Translations under genes and position numbers: made by a program
The notes under the pieces: model-generated
Database searches by the model: none
What the model saw: the letters and a program-made list of their open reading frames with translations, nothing else
Told to the model about the DNA's origin: nothing
Part shown: positions 45,316 through 54,999 of the stretch, in pieces
Layout of the letters: the number at the start of each line of letters is the position of its first letter
Position numbering within the stretch: position 1 is the stretch's first letter
Assembly: GCA_029260315.1 (NCBI GenBank)
Contig: JAJDDM010000033.1
Coordinates: 29,591 to 93,590 of the forward strand
DNA from: Phycisphaerales bacterium
GTDB lineage: Bacteria > Planctomycetota > Phycisphaerae > Phycisphaerales > UBA1924
Direction of reading: 5' to 3'
DNA length: 64,000 nucleotides

Positions 45316-46527
45316 TCAGCCGATTGCTTCGTTCGGCGCGACGCGCATTGCCTTCCAGATACCCAGCAAACTCGCGAACACCGAGATCACCACCACGATC
45401 CCCGCAACGCGGATCAGGTCATCATTGGTGACCAGCACGCGCCGCGGAAACATCGGAAAGAGCCTCAGCCCGATGATGTACCCCACACCGAAAGCCAGTA
45501 CGCCCATGATGAGTGATTGCTGGAGGATCAGACCGACAATGGTCCGGTTGGGAGCGCCGATCAGCTTGAGGAGTGCGATCGGATGGAGCTTGTCGAGCGT
45601 GAGCGTGGAGATGATGAGGGCCATAATCACCGCAGAGATAACCGTCAGCAGTACGCGGAAGAGCAAGATCTGCCGACGGGCGCGGTCCACGCTCCCCTTG
45701 AGGAGCAGTTCCTCCTGCTGGGTTTGGGTGTAGGTGGTCACATCACTCCAGCCACCCATGAGCATCTGCACCTCGTTTGCATCAGTTCCGGGCGCGAGCC
45801 TGGCGATCACCGCGCTGATCGCCGGGCCGGGGAGTGCAGCGATGTTGCCCGATCGGCCTGAGGCACGCTCAAGCACGGACGGCTGCGTCCGGCCGAAGTC
45901 GATCTCCCCCGCACGGTCTCGCCGGGCTTGCCGCTCCAGTCGGACGGACTCGCCCGGTTCGTCGAACTGGATGGCCTGGGCATCGCGGCTGGTGAAACAC
46001 GCGATGCCGTCGCCGCCCGATGTCACCAGCCACCGTGTTATCCCGACGACCGTGTATGTGTCCTTGCCAAGGCGGAGTTTCTCGCCGAGCCCCAGACCCA
46101 GGGATTCATCGGCGATCATCTCGAAGTGGTTCTGGGCCAGCGGGCGACCGGCGACCAGCAGCAGCCTCTGGCCCTTGTCGATAGGCCAACCCAGCCCAAG
46201 GACACCCATACGCAACGGCTTGTCCCTGTGCTCACGCTGGATCGTGTGGAAGACAAACTCACGGGAATCCCGCACACCGGGGACGGTGGCCACGCGGTCC
46301 ACAAGGCTCCGCGGCAAGCGCGAGACTTCTGCGAACGGTCCGCGGGTATCGCGTTGCACCACCCAGAGGTCGGCTCCAACGCCGCGCGTCACGACCAGCG
46401 CATCGTCCACGAGCCCGCGGTAGATGCCACCCATGCCCATCACGACCATCAGCAGCATCCCAACACCAATCGTCGTCAGTGTAAAGCGCCCAAGACTGTG
46501 TCGGATATCACGGACAGCGAGGTTCAT
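45316..46527 (-). CDS. FtsX/MacB-like ABC permease (DevC type)
   Basis: The 403-residue permease has one N-terminal helix, a large periplasmic domain (~200 residues, MacB_PCD-like), and three C-terminal helices around residues 280-400 (LLTVISAVIMALIISTLTL; LIMGVLAFGVGYIIGL; VVISVFASLLGIWKAMRVAPNEAIG), ending in the FtsX family pattern. The gene overlaps the fusion-protein gene by 4 nt, and 27 nt separate it from the ATPase. Confidence 0.9.
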   Translation of the reverse strand: MNLAVRDIRHSLGRFTLTTIGVGMLLMVVMGMGGIYRGLVDDALVVTRGVGADLWVVQRDTRGPFAEVSRLPRSLVDRVATVPGVRDSREFVFHTIQREHRDKPLRMGVLGLGWPIDKGQRLLLVAGRPLAQNHFEMIADESLGLGLGEKLRLGKDTYTVVGITRWLVTSGGDGIACFTSRDAQAIQFDEPGESVRLERQARRDRAGEIDFGRTQPSVLERASGRSGNIAALPGPAISAVIARLAPGTDANEVQMLMGGWSDVTTYTQTQQEELLLKGSVDRARRQILLFRVLLTVISAVIMALIISTLTLDKLHPIALLKLIGAPNRTIVGLILQQSLIMGVLAFGVGYIIGLRLFPMFPRRVLVTNDDLIRVAGIVVVISVFASLLGIWKAMRVAPNEAIG

Positions 46528-47741
46528 TTCGTGGCAATCCTCCGCCCTTCTCGGAGTTTTCCACCGCCTGACACAGCCGGGCTCACGACGATTTCACCGG
46601 ACGCGAGCCCGCTCGTGATTTCTACCTCATCACGACCATGCAGCCCCACGACAACCGCTCGCCAGCGAGCCTTGCCGTCTTCGTCGACCATGACGCCGGT
46701 CCTGGCGTTGCGCCGTAGCACGAAGCCCGCAGGGAGCACAGTGACATCTTCCTTCCGATCCACGCCGATATACACCTCGGCCCGCTGCCCGAGCGCCCAG
46801 GTGTCGGGCAGCCGATCGACGCGCACATCCACCACGATCTCGCGTGTTTCGCGGTCGGCCTCTCGCCCCAGGCGTGCAACGACGCCGGGATACTCGACTC
46901 CAGGCTCGGACCGGAAGACCACGCGAGTGGACTGTCCCTCGGCGAGGCGAGAGAGTTCTGTCTCGTCCACCCACGCAGTGATCCACATCTCATCAAGCGA
47001 GACCAGTTGCAGCACCGACGAACCCGCCGTCACAACATCTCCGGCGTCGCGGTCACGCCGCACCACCAACGCATCGAACGGTGCCTCGATGGTCGTGTCG
47101 TGCAGGCGGGCCCGCTGGTAGTCGAGTAAACGCTCGGTTGCTGTCACCACTTTCTGCCCCTCGACGAGCGCAGCGATCGCGCGTGTCAGTTCCGCCTCGG
47201 CGATGGCCAGAGCTTCGGCGGCCTTGTCGAGTTCCTGCTGTGAGGAGGCATTGGCGGCAGCAGCCTGCTCCTGCCGCTGGTGGGTCAAGGCCGCTTGTGA
47301 ACGCACCGCCTCGGCCCGTCGTTGGTCGGCCCTCAGTCTGTCGATCCCAGCGGACGCGGCTGCCACATCCGCTTCGGCGACACCTACCTGTTGCTTGTAG
47401 TCGGCATCCTCAAGGTAGACGAGCGTGTCACCCGCCTTGACCCGATCTCCTTGATCCGCCGTCACCTGCGTTATCAGGCCAGCCATCTTCGGGCCGATCG
47501 TCGCACCGACCCGGGCCTCAAGCGTCCCGGTACCGAGCACCTCAGCATTGACCGTTCCGACGGCGACCCTGTGTGTCGTGACCGCCACCGGCGACAGCAT
47601 CACCCACCATGTACCCGCCGCAATCACGGCGAGTACGACGACGAGCCGCACCACCAGCCACACCCGTCGTGAGTGGCGTCGCCACCACCCGGCAGGCTTT
47701 TCGTTCATCTCGGAATCGGGAACCGTCGCTGGGTTGCTCAT
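46524..47741 (-). CDS. HlyD/DevB-type membrane fusion protein
   Basis: The 405-residue protein has one N-terminal anchor (LVVRLVVVLAVIAAGTWWV), a biotinyl-lipoyl-like half-motif (GTLEARVGATIGPKMAGLI), an alpha-helical hairpin (AAASAGIDRLRADQRRAEA to AEAELTRAI), and a second lipoyl and beta-barrel region (IEAPFDALVVRRDRDAGDVV). It would link the permease to a TolC-like outer-membrane channel (not in the window). Start 47741 has no good ribosome binding site; ATG 47708 is an alternative. Confidence 0.88.
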   Translation of the reverse strand: MSNPATVPDSEMNEKPAGWWRRHSRRVWLVVRLVVVLAVIAAGTWWVMLSPVAVTTHRVAVGTVNAEVLGTGTLEARVGATIGPKMAGLITQVTADQGDRVKAGDTLVYLEDADYKQQVGVAEADVAAASAGIDRLRADQRRAEAVRSQAALTHQRQEQAAAANASSQQELDKAAEALAIAEAELTRAIAALVEGQKVVTATERLLDYQRARLHDTTIEAPFDALVVRRDRDAGDVVTAGSSVLQLVSLDEMWITAWVDETELSRLAEGQSTRVVFRSEPGVEYPGVVARLGREADRETREIVVDVRVDRLPDTWALGQRAEVYIGVDRKEDVTVLPAGFVLRRNARTGVMVDEDGKARWRAVVVGLHGRDEVEITSGLASGEIVVSPAVSGGGKLREGRRIATK

Positions 47742-47744
47742 AGA

Positions 47745-47768
47745 GCGAATTTTAGCGCTCTTCGCTCC
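47745..47768. promoter_or_regulatory. AT-richer palindrome at the exporter start
   Basis: GAGCGAATTTTAGCGCTCTTCGCTC: arms GAGCGAA and TTCGCTC. On the minus strand it holds CTAAAAT, a possible -10 element, so it may be an operator over the promoter of the exporter operon. The match is by eye; the regulator is unknown. Confidence 0.35.
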
Positions 47769-47987
47769 ATTTTGAACGTGTAGCGGTCACAACCATTGCC
47801 CGGACTCAGCTACATCCGGAACATGGTCCCACGGGATCTTCTATCCGCAAATGCTGATGGCCATGTGTAAGCCCTGTTTGAGACCTCCGGAGGGATACAA
47901 GGGGTCTCTGTCAAATCGATGAACGAGTTCAAACTTACCACAACTCTATGCTGTAATCGCTTGATACACTCATACTTACTGCCGAAT

Positions 47988-48076
47988 CGGGGTGAGAGGA
48001 TTCGAACCTCCGACCTTCTCGTCCCGAACACCGATCGCCTTCAGAGCGGGTCGCTAAGCCACGCTACCACGCGAGT
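47988..48076 (-). pseudogene. tRNA-Pro-like remnant
   Basis: On the minus strand, the segment ends with an intact 3' half: a TTCGGGA anticodon loop (would-be CGG anticodon, Pro), GAGAAGGTC, a T-arm GGAGG-TTCGAAT-CCTCT, and a 3' acceptor strand CACCCCG plus A. The 5' half (a D-arm-like GGTAGCGTGGCTTAGCGA, then CTCTGAAGG) does not pair: the expected 5' acceptor CGGGGTG is absent, and the anticodon stem fails. It may be a tRNA-derived remnant or an attachment site left by an integrating element. Confidence 0.55.
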
Positions 48077-48077
48077 T

Positions 48078-48388
48078 TAGGGATTGCAAGTCTTGCAGAC
48101 CTTGTCGCCGTTTGTACCCGATTGCGCGGTGAAGCGCGGTGTACACCGCGCTACAGGGCTCTGTTTGCGGTGGATTCGCAAAACGTCGAGGCACTCTGAA
48201 GGTGGCGTGCGCGGGGAGCGAGAGGATGAACTCTCCAATCCCGCAAGGCTCCCCGAGAGCAACCCTCCTCGGAGGGTTGGGGGGCCGAGACCGAACTTGC
48301 CTCGGTCGAGGTCTTCGTAGTCGCATTGTCTGGCCCGGAACGGCTCTGCAGACAAGTCGAGGGCATCTCGTTCGAAATCGATGCAATT
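48078..48388. other. gene-free region left of the CRISPR array
   Basis: No convincing gene. A palindrome AGCGCGGTGTACACCGCGCT lies at 48134-48153, and CCCTCCTCGGAGGG at 48262-48275. This is the leader-distal side of the array if the array is read with the cas genes. Confidence 0.5.
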
Positions 48389-50559
48389 CGGTTCACCCCC
48401 ATGTGCGTGGGGACACCTTGGGCCGACTCAGACAGGCCGCGGAGCGAGCCGGTTCACCCCCACGTGCGTGGGGACATCGGCGTTGACCTCTCGGCGGTGC
48501 AGACGCTGAGCGGTTCACCCCCACGTGCGTGGGGACATCGTGGCCGTCGGCCTCTTCGACGGCGTCAAGGGCGGTTCACCCCCATGTGCGTGGGGACATC
48601 GCTCGCTCCAGTATGAGCGTATCAGCCGTCACCGGTTCACCCCCACGTGCGTGGGGACATCTGGGCGTCGGGTGACACGCGATGGTTGTCCAGCGGTTCA
48701 CCCCCACATGCGTGGGGACATCTCAGCAGCCTCCAATATCGCGTCGCGCACAGTCGGTTCACCCCCATGTGCGTGGGGACATCTTGCGCTTCTCTGGCTT
48801 GGTCATTGCGGGAACCGGTTCACCCCCACGTGCGTGGGGACATCGCGTCGCCGCGCATCCGGAGCACGCCGATGCGAGGTTCACCCCCACGTGCGTGGGG
48901 ACATCGTGTAGCCGAGCCTGGACAACTGTAGTACATACGGTTCACCCCCACGTGCGTGGGGACATCGTAGGGTGTGAAGGTCTAGCCCTTTGCTGTAGGC
49001 GGTTCACCCCCACATGCGTGGGGACATCTTGCGAGCGGCGAGAAACGCCCGAAGCAACTTCGGTTCACCCCCACGTGCGTGGGGACATCTACTCCAGCGC
49101 CCCCGGCTCCATCGTTGCGGACGGTTCACCCCCACGTGCGTGGGGACATCGCGCGACCGCAGACCAGCAGAAGGCCCTCGTGCGGTTCACCCCCATGTGC
49201 GTGGGGACATCGCCTGGGCGAGTGCTGCGGCCTCTCGCTCGGCCGGTTCACCCCCACGTGCGTGGGGACATCGGGCGCGACGGCCTCGATCACGATGCCG
49301 ACGGCGGTTCACCCCCACGTGCGTGGGGACATCTTCCGCCGGGTCCGAATATGCCGGGATATGTCCGGTTCACCCCCACGTGCGTGGGGACATCGATGAC
49401 ATCCTGATTGTGCTCAGACCCCAGTACGGTTCACCCCCACGTGCGTGGGGACATCGCGCCGTCGGGCACGGTCGCGCCGCCCAACATCGGTTCACCCCCA
49501 CGTGCGTGGGGACATCGCATCACAGCCCGTTCCAGAACATGACCCAGGTGCGGTTCACCCCCACGTGCGTGGGGACATCTCGCGGTCGGCGCGATCCTCG
49601 CGGATCGGCTGCGGTTCACCCCCACGTGCGTGGGGACATCCCGAGCGCCTCGCGGAGCATCTCGGCTTGCTGCGGTTCACCCCCACGTGAGTGGGGTCAT
49701 CGAGCCAGCTCTTGCAGATCCCGCTGCGCCGCATCGGTTCACCCCCACGTGCGTGGGGACATCGGTGGAGCAGTTTCTCAATGACGTAGATACTGCGGTT
49801 CACCCCCACGTGCGTGGGGACATCCTGACCTTGCATGTCGTATGACTGGCACTCAAACGGTTCACCCCCACGTGCGTGGGGACATCAGTTGCCTTCTTCC
49901 CCGTGAACTCCTCCCACCGCGGTTCACCCCCACGTGCGTGGGGACATCGCGAGGCTCTCCGCCGGATCGACGGCGTCGATCGGTTCACCCCCACGTGCGT
50001 GGGGACATCATTGTCAGCCGCGCGGCGGCCTTCTCGATCCCCGGTTCACCCCCACGTGCGTGGGGACATCTCTATCCGACCGTCCCAATCACCCTCGACC
50101 GACGGTTCACCCCCACGTGCGTGGGGACATCGGTTGTCCATGGGCTCAGACACATTAAGGGTCCGGTTCACCCCCACGTGCGTGGGGACATCGAGCATTG
50201 AGAACAAAGCAGGCAGTGGAGTGACGGTTCACCCCCACGTGCGTGGGGACATCGCTCCAACCACGCTCCAATGATGGCGTAAGTGCGGTTCACCCCCACG
50301 TGCGTGGGGACATCGATGCCCTGGGCTACAACATCGACTACCTTGACGGTTCACCCCCACGTGCGTGGGGACATCGATGGATTCCCAATTCACGCCTCGC
50401 CCCTCGCCGGTTCACCCCCACGTGCGTGGGGACATCCTGCCCGAATGGAATCGGTGCAGCCCCATCGTCGGTTCACCCCCACGTGCGTGGGGACATCGCT
50501 CTGGGCCATGCCGCACGCGGTCTGCCCGTTCGGTTCACCCCCACGTGCGTGGGGACATC
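48389..50559 (-). CRISPR. type I-E CRISPR array, 36 repeats
   Basis: On the plus strand the 28-29 nt repeat starts (C)GGTTCACCCCCA and ends TGGGGACATC, with a CCCCCACGTGCGTGGGG palindrome. 36 copies were counted with a period of 61 nt (29 + 32), and a few at 62-63. The minus-strand form (GATGTCCCC...GGGGGTGAACCG) matches the sense of E. coli I-E repeats, so crRNAs are read leftward, together with the cas genes. Variants gather in the left half (repeats at 48390, 48573, 48695, 48756, 49001, 49184), the right half is uniform except at 49674 (GTGAGTGGGGTCATC). Repeat 48878 is preceded by A instead of C. The last repeat lies 6 nt from the cas2 stop, without a leader. Confidence 0.98.
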
Positions 50560-50565
50560 ACTGGC

Positions 50566-50856
50566 TCACGACTGCGCCCGGCTCGATTTCGGCAGTGTGA
50601 GCCCCTCGAAGTCTACGAACTCTTTCGGCACCTCGCCGCGGGTCAGGATTCTGTAGCCCTGCTCGGTCGCGGCCGGCGTGATCAGGATCGCCGAGCCTCC
50701 CTTCAGATCGACCTCCTCACAGATGGTCTCCCAGAGGCGGTCGCGGACGCGTCCGGAGAGGTGGCCGATGTAGACGCCCGACTGCGGCTGGACGAGCCAC
50801 CGGGTCAGGCGGCCGCGGAAGCCGGGGCGGACGTTTCGGAGGATCAGCACCATCAT
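50566..50856 (-). CDS. cas2: CRISPR-associated Cas2, type I-E
   Basis: The ~96-residue protein starts MMVLILRNVRPGFRGRLTRW and has SGVYIGHLSGRVRDRLWE and FEGLTL, the I-E Cas2 pattern. With Cas1 it captures and integrates new spacers. It starts at ATGATG (50856 or 50853), overlapping the cas1 stop, and its own stop (50566) is only 6 nt from the last repeat. An inverted repeat GGCTCAC...GTGAGCC (50563-50569 / 50597-50603) spans its end. Confidence 0.95.
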   Translation of the reverse strand: MMVLILRNVRPGFRGRLTRWLVQPQSGVYIGHLSGRVRDRLWETICEEVDLKGGSAILITPAATEQGYRILTRGEVPKEFVDFEGLTLPKSSRAQS

Positions 50857-51809
50857 GCGGCATCGCCTTCTTCCGGCCGGTGGGCCAGGATCTCGCCGAT
50901 CGCTGTGTCGAGGGAGAAGGATCGCGGCTCCCACAGCTCCGCCGGGCGGGCGGGGTCGTCCGAGAATTCATCGGCGTCGGCCTCGGGCACGTCGAGCACG
51001 CGGGCGATATCCGGAAGCAGACGTTTCATAAGCTTCGCGGCGTGGAAGCGCCGGCGGGCCTCGGTGCGGACCTCGCGCTCCAACTCCTCCGGCTGGCGTG
51101 CGGCGATCTCGAAGGCGAGCGGGATCGCCATCTCGACCTTGTACAGGTCGGCGATGTCGTAGACGAACGAGAGTTGCTTGCCGCTGTGGATGAAGCCGAT
51201 CGCGGGAGAGTAGCCGGCGGAGAGGATCGCTGCGTGGACGAGGCCGTAGAGGCAGGCATTCGCGGCAGAGAGGGCCCGGTTCACAGGATCGCCGGCGAAC
51301 CAGTCCTTGCGCTTGTAGTTGCGGCCGTGCCAGGGGACGCCGCTGACCTTGGAGGCTTCGGCGTAGGCCTGTCGGACGCGGATACCCTCCTTGCCGCGGA
51401 GCTGCTGGAGGGTGAGTCCGGGGTCGATGGTCTCGTCCGCGAAGCGGGCGCAGTACATGCGGACGACGACCTGGAGGCGTGTGCGTTCGTTGAGGGCCAG
51501 GCGGGCCTGGCGGAGGAGGTTGCGGCTGTGGCGGCTGCCCCCCATGCCGCAGGCGTAGAAACGGATGCCGAACTCGCCGGCCCAGACGACGAGGCAGTTG
51601 TTGTCGGCGAGCGCCTTGACGGCCTCATGGGTGATCTTCGTTCCTGGGCCGAGCATGAGCAGGGCGAGGGACGAGACGGGCACGTCGGTGACGCCGTCGA
51701 ACTCGTGGATGGCAATGGCATTGGCTGTGTGCTTGATGATCGCACGATCGACGTAGAGGAAGGAGAGGCGATCGTCGAAGCGGCCGAGGTCGAAGAGGCT
51801 GGACTTCAT
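50853..51809 (-). CDS. cas1: CRISPR-associated Cas1, type I-E
   Basis: The 318-residue integrase for spacer insertion has LRGKEGIRVRQAYAEAS (catalytic Glu region), SAANACLYGLVHAAILS, GFIHSGKQLSFVYDIADLYK (His and Asp). ATG 51809 follows a GGGAG site and begins with KSSLFDLGRFDDRLSF. 125 nt separate it from cas6e, the largest break in the operon. Confidence 0.96.
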   Translation of the reverse strand: MKSSLFDLGRFDDRLSFLYVDRAIIKHTANAIAIHEFDGVTDVPVSSLALLMLGPGTKITHEAVKALADNNCLVVWAGEFGIRFYACGMGGSRHSRNLLRQARLALNERTRLQVVVRMYCARFADETIDPGLTLQQLRGKEGIRVRQAYAEASKVSGVPWHGRNYKRKDWFAGDPVNRALSAANACLYGLVHAAILSAGYSPAIGFIHSGKQLSFVYDIADLYKVEMAIPLAFEIAARQPEELEREVRTEARRRFHAAKLMKRLLPDIARVLDVPEADADEFSDDPARPAELWEPRSFSLDTAIGEILAHRPEEGDAA

Positions 51810-51934
51810 GGGGAACTCCCATCGCGGGCGGGGCCGGAAGGTCAGCGCGGGCGGCGGCTCGCCCGGCAAGGGGGCGAAAGGGGGTATTCACTTGTCAAAG
51901 ATCGGGCCGCGGAGGAGGCGGCTGAAACGTGGGT

Positions 51935-52669
51935 TCAGGTCGGGGCGACGGAAAGGAGGCCGAAGCCGAAGGCCTTGGCGGGGCCGATGCCCCGGGCGAG
52001 TGTTGCCCGGAAGGCATCGGCGTCGGTGATGCGAAGTATGCCATCGAATCGCACGGCGGAGTGCGTCAAGGTGTCTCCGTTCCTTCGCCCACGTTGCGGG
52101 CCTTCGTCACGGATGCCGACACACGGGATTTGGCGTCGCTGACCATCTCGCTCGAAAACGTCCTGCATGAGGAAGTCGAAGCCTCCGGGACAGCCCTTGA
52201 GCCGTTCGCGCCCCTTGCGGGCCAACCAAGCCCCCCGCTCGTCCTCGCGCAGCAGCGCGACTCGCTTGCCCTTCATGCTTTCGTCATCGTTCGTCGGGCG
52301 AGCGATCCGCCTTGTGGGGTTGGCTCGCAGGCGGAAGCGCAGCAGCTGCTCCGCCCTGAGCCGGTCGTACGCGCGTGCAAGGTCCTTGGGCGGTTCCGGC
52401 TCGTGCAGCAGGTAGTCGCCCGGATAGAGAAAGGCCCAGTCCGGCTTCACGATGGATTGCACATAGACGGTGGCGAGGCCGCGATTCTCATCGGGCTCGG
52501 CGCGGAACAGGACACCGAACTCCCGGCGGGCCTCTGCCGCGGCCGGCGGAAACCCCCGCATGAGTGTCCGGTGCATCTCGTAGGGGTGGGCCAGCTCTCG
52601 GCGAACCCGGCGCGAGCCGCCGTCCAGCACCAGTCGTGACAGGTAGAGCGTGCGGGGACGGTCGTTCAT
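51935..52669 (-). CDS. cas6e: Cas6e crRNA endoribonuclease (CasE)
   Basis: The 244-residue protein cuts pre-crRNA in the repeat. HPYEMHRTLMRGFP holds the likely catalytic His, and the C-terminal GPAKAFGFGLLSVAP is the Gly-rich loop of I-E Cas6. It overlaps the cas5e stop by 4 nt. Confidence 0.94.
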   Translation of the reverse strand: MNDRPRTLYLSRLVLDGGSRRVRRELAHPYEMHRTLMRGFPPAAAEARREFGVLFRAEPDENRGLATVYVQSIVKPDWAFLYPGDYLLHEPEPPKDLARAYDRLRAEQLLRFRLRANPTRRIARPTNDDESMKGKRVALLREDERGAWLARKGRERLKGCPGGFDFLMQDVFERDGQRRQIPCVGIRDEGPQRGRRNGDTLTHSAVRFDGILRITDADAFRATLARGIGPAKAFGFGLLSVAPT

Positions 52670-53301
52670 CCGGAACCCCCGTGCCCGCTGAAGGCGGTCT
52701 TGATCCGGCGCGGCTTGAATCGCCGCTGGCCGAAGCAGAGGGGCCAGTCGTGCTGGGTTCGCTCGCCATCGGGCGCTTCGAGCATGATCCGCCTTTGGCC
52801 GCCCGACGCCAGGAGGTGGTCCTCCAGCGTTCCGTGCCTGGGTTCATCATTCGGCCGGATCGGAGGCACCGTCAGCGGGAAGCCCTTGCGCCCGAGGTAC
52901 AGGAAGAACCTCGGCCGGCGCAGGGCGTCGGCGATATCGCTGAGCATGCGCAGATCCGCCGATTCCAGGCCGACGGTGAACGAAGCGTCGGCCAAGTAGT
53001 CGCGAAGGGATACGACGGTGCCCGTCCCGCTTCCATCGGCCTTGATGACGTCGAGCGCGGTGTGGTAGTCGCGTTCGGGCCGGCCTTCCCTGTCCACGCG
53101 CACGCCCATGCGGACGGCGTCGAACCGCGCTGCATGGTCCTTGTACTCGTCGCGCGTAATGCCCATCGCGGCGCATATCAGGCCGATCACGCCGCTGCGC
53201 GTCGGTTCCAGCGCCGTGTCGCGGTAAACGAAGCGGCTCCGGTAGCCCCAGGACTGCATGGGGCCTTCGAGCTGCAGGAGCAACGTGTGGACGCCGCTCA
53301 T
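52666..53301 (-). CDS. cas5e: Cas5e (CasD), Cascade subunit
   Basis: The 211-residue RAMP protein starts TLLLQLEGPMQSWGYRSRF, with FPTKSG-like TALEPTRSGVIGLICAAMG and YHTALDVIKADG later. It caps the crRNA 5' handle. ATG 53301 overlaps the cas7e stop (ATGA). Confidence 0.94.
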   Translation of the reverse strand: MSGVHTLLLQLEGPMQSWGYRSRFVYRDTALEPTRSGVIGLICAAMGITRDEYKDHAARFDAVRMGVRVDREGRPERDYHTALDVIKADGSGTGTVVSLRDYLADASFTVGLESADLRMLSDIADALRRPRFFLYLGRKGFPLTVPPIRPNDEPRHGTLEDHLLASGGQRRIMLEAPDGERTQHDWPLCFGQRRFKPRRIKTAFSGHGGSG

Positions 53302-54461
53302 GACTGCTTCCCGTTTGGAACGACCGCCTCGATGGCCTTCTCGACGCTCTTCATGTCGGAGGCGGCCAGACCGTTGAGCCGCCCCTCCTGTTCGAGCTGA
53401 AAGCACGAGGTTGTCTCGACTCCCTGCTCGCCGTAGACGTCCTTGAGGGCATCCCAGTGGCTCGTCAACCGGGCGACGGAGAGACCGATAAGGTCGTCGT
53501 CGTCTCTGATGGGCCGGACGGGTTTAGCGAAGGCGTTGGCCAACGAGATCGGCACGCCCCCGTTGCGGCGGACGAAGAGGCCGAAGGATGGGAGGTTCTG
53601 CGCAGCGAAGGAGTTCTGCTTGCCGGTCGGGATCGCGTACACCATCGCTTCGAGGAACGCCTTGATGACCTTGTCGGCCTCGGCGTAGTTTTCCTTGTTG
53701 AGGTCCGCCGCCCACTTGCCGTTCTTCCGCTCCGTCTTGCGGACCAGGTTGCGGGCGAGCTGGTCGCGGTCCACGACGGCGTAGCGGTAGTAGCAAGCGC
53801 TATTGAAGCCAACGACGCCCATCATCCCCGCGCCGGTCTCCTCCTCCGGATTCAGTTCGTCCACCGCGGTGTAGAAGTCCATCTCCATGTCCACCTTGTG
53901 CGTGGAGATAGAGTGGGCGACCTGGCAGGAACCGTCGGTGTTGCGCTCGGGCTGCTCGGCGAGCATGCGGCCGAAGAGCGCGATGTCGTCGGAGATCTTG
54001 GCCTTTTCGAGACTCCTAACCGCCTTTTGCTCTTCGCTCTTGTTCAGGTTGGTACCGCCCGAGAGTTCCCCCCAATGCTGATTGATCAGTCCCTGCGCGG
54101 TCTCGATCTCGTCGCAGCTCACGAAGAGCAGCACCGCGGTCTTGTCGCCATCCATCTTTGAGTAGAACTGTGCCAGGAATGTGTTGATCGCCTTGGCGAT
54201 CTGTTCATCGGTCCGCCCCTGCGCCGCAAGCCTGGGCGCAAGTTCAGCCTTGAGTAGCTTCGTTCGCTCGCCAACGGACGCAGTGCCGCTCTCACGCCAC
54301 GTCTGCCGGGCGCTCCGCTTGCTGCACTGGCTGGAGATCCGCGCTCGGCGAAACCCGCCGAAGGTGGCGCTCTTGGGTTGGCCCGTGTCGTCGCGGTTCA
54401 GGTTTGACGGGGCGAAGTTCTGGATCAGATGCACCTCGATCTTGACGCCGGAATCACTCAT
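53298..54461 (-). CDS. cas7e: Cas7e (CasC/Cse4), Cascade backbone
   Basis: The 387-residue backbone subunit has EVHLIQNFAPSNLNRDDTG, FGGFRRARISSQCSKRSAR, and the VDMEMDFYTAVDE, MMGVVGFNSACYYRYAVVD blocks. Six copies bind the crRNA. Overlaps cse2 by 8 nt. Confidence 0.95.
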   Translation of the reverse strand: MSDSGVKIEVHLIQNFAPSNLNRDDTGQPKSATFGGFRRARISSQCSKRSARQTWRESGTASVGERTKLLKAELAPRLAAQGRTDEQIAKAINTFLAQFYSKMDGDKTAVLLFVSCDEIETAQGLINQHWGELSGGTNLNKSEEQKAVRSLEKAKISDDIALFGRMLAEQPERNTDGSCQVAHSISTHKVDMEMDFYTAVDELNPEEETGAGMMGVVGFNSACYYRYAVVDRDQLARNLVRKTERKNGKWAADLNKENYAEADKVIKAFLEAMVYAIPTGKQNSFAAQNLPSFGLFVRRNGGVPISLANAFAKPVRPIRDDDDLIGLSVARLTSHWDALKDVYGEQGVETTSCFQLEQEGRLNGLAASDMKSVEKAIEAVVPNGKQS

Positions 54462-54999
54462 GGTCCTGTGCTCCTTGTGTCTGGAGAGTCATCCCGGCAT
54501 CACCTGACTGGCCGCCGGAGTTGCTTCGATAAAAGTCGCGCGCCCAGCGCAACTGGACGTGGCTCTCGGGATGATCCCACTGGAGTAGATCGTCCAGCAG
54601 CCGGAACCAGTCGAGCGGCTGCTCGTTGGCCTTCAGCAGGCTCACCGCGTGGCGGAGGTGGTCGCCCAGATCGTCGGGATGGGCGTTGAGCAGCGCGACG
54701 AAACGGGCCTCCATGCTGTCGCTCTTGGGCCGCAACGGAGCGAAGGCCGCGCCGAGCGAGCGCCCAACCCGGTGCTTCGGGAACGCGCCGAAGAGGCTGG
54801 CCACGATGTAGTACCAGCGGTCGTTGTAGCGGTGCTCGGTCAGGGACGGCACGACGTACTTATGCACGCGCGCCATCTGGCCGGGTTCCTTGCCTAGGCC
54901 GCTGCGCAGGTCGGCCAGAGCGCCGCGGTCCTCCTGCCCCCCCCTCGCCAGGGCGAACAATGACCCAATGAACTTTCTCTGTCGTTCGTCGAGACTCAT
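54454..54999 (-). CDS. cse2: Cse2 (CasB), small Cascade subunit
   Basis: The 181-residue helical protein has RGALADLRSGLGKEPGQ and a C-terminal helical region (LLKANEQPLDWFRLLDDLLQW). It stabilises the R-loop. It overlaps the 3' end of cse1 by 4 nt. Confidence 0.92.
   Translation of the reverse strand: MSLDERQRKFIGSLFALARGGQEDRGALADLRSGLGKEPGQMARVHKYVVPSLTEHRYNDRWYYIVASLFGAFPKHRVGRSLGAAFAPLRPKSDSMEARFVALLNAHPDDLGDHLRHAVSLLKANEQPLDWFRLLDDLLQWDHPESHVQLRWARDFYRSNSGGQSGDAGMTLQTQGAQDHE

Noticed and set aside
48326..51162. Long open frames with repeating GSPPRAWGHR / VHPHVRGDI words across the array
   Set aside because: They are translations of the CRISPR repeats, whose 61-nt period leaves frames open; not genes.
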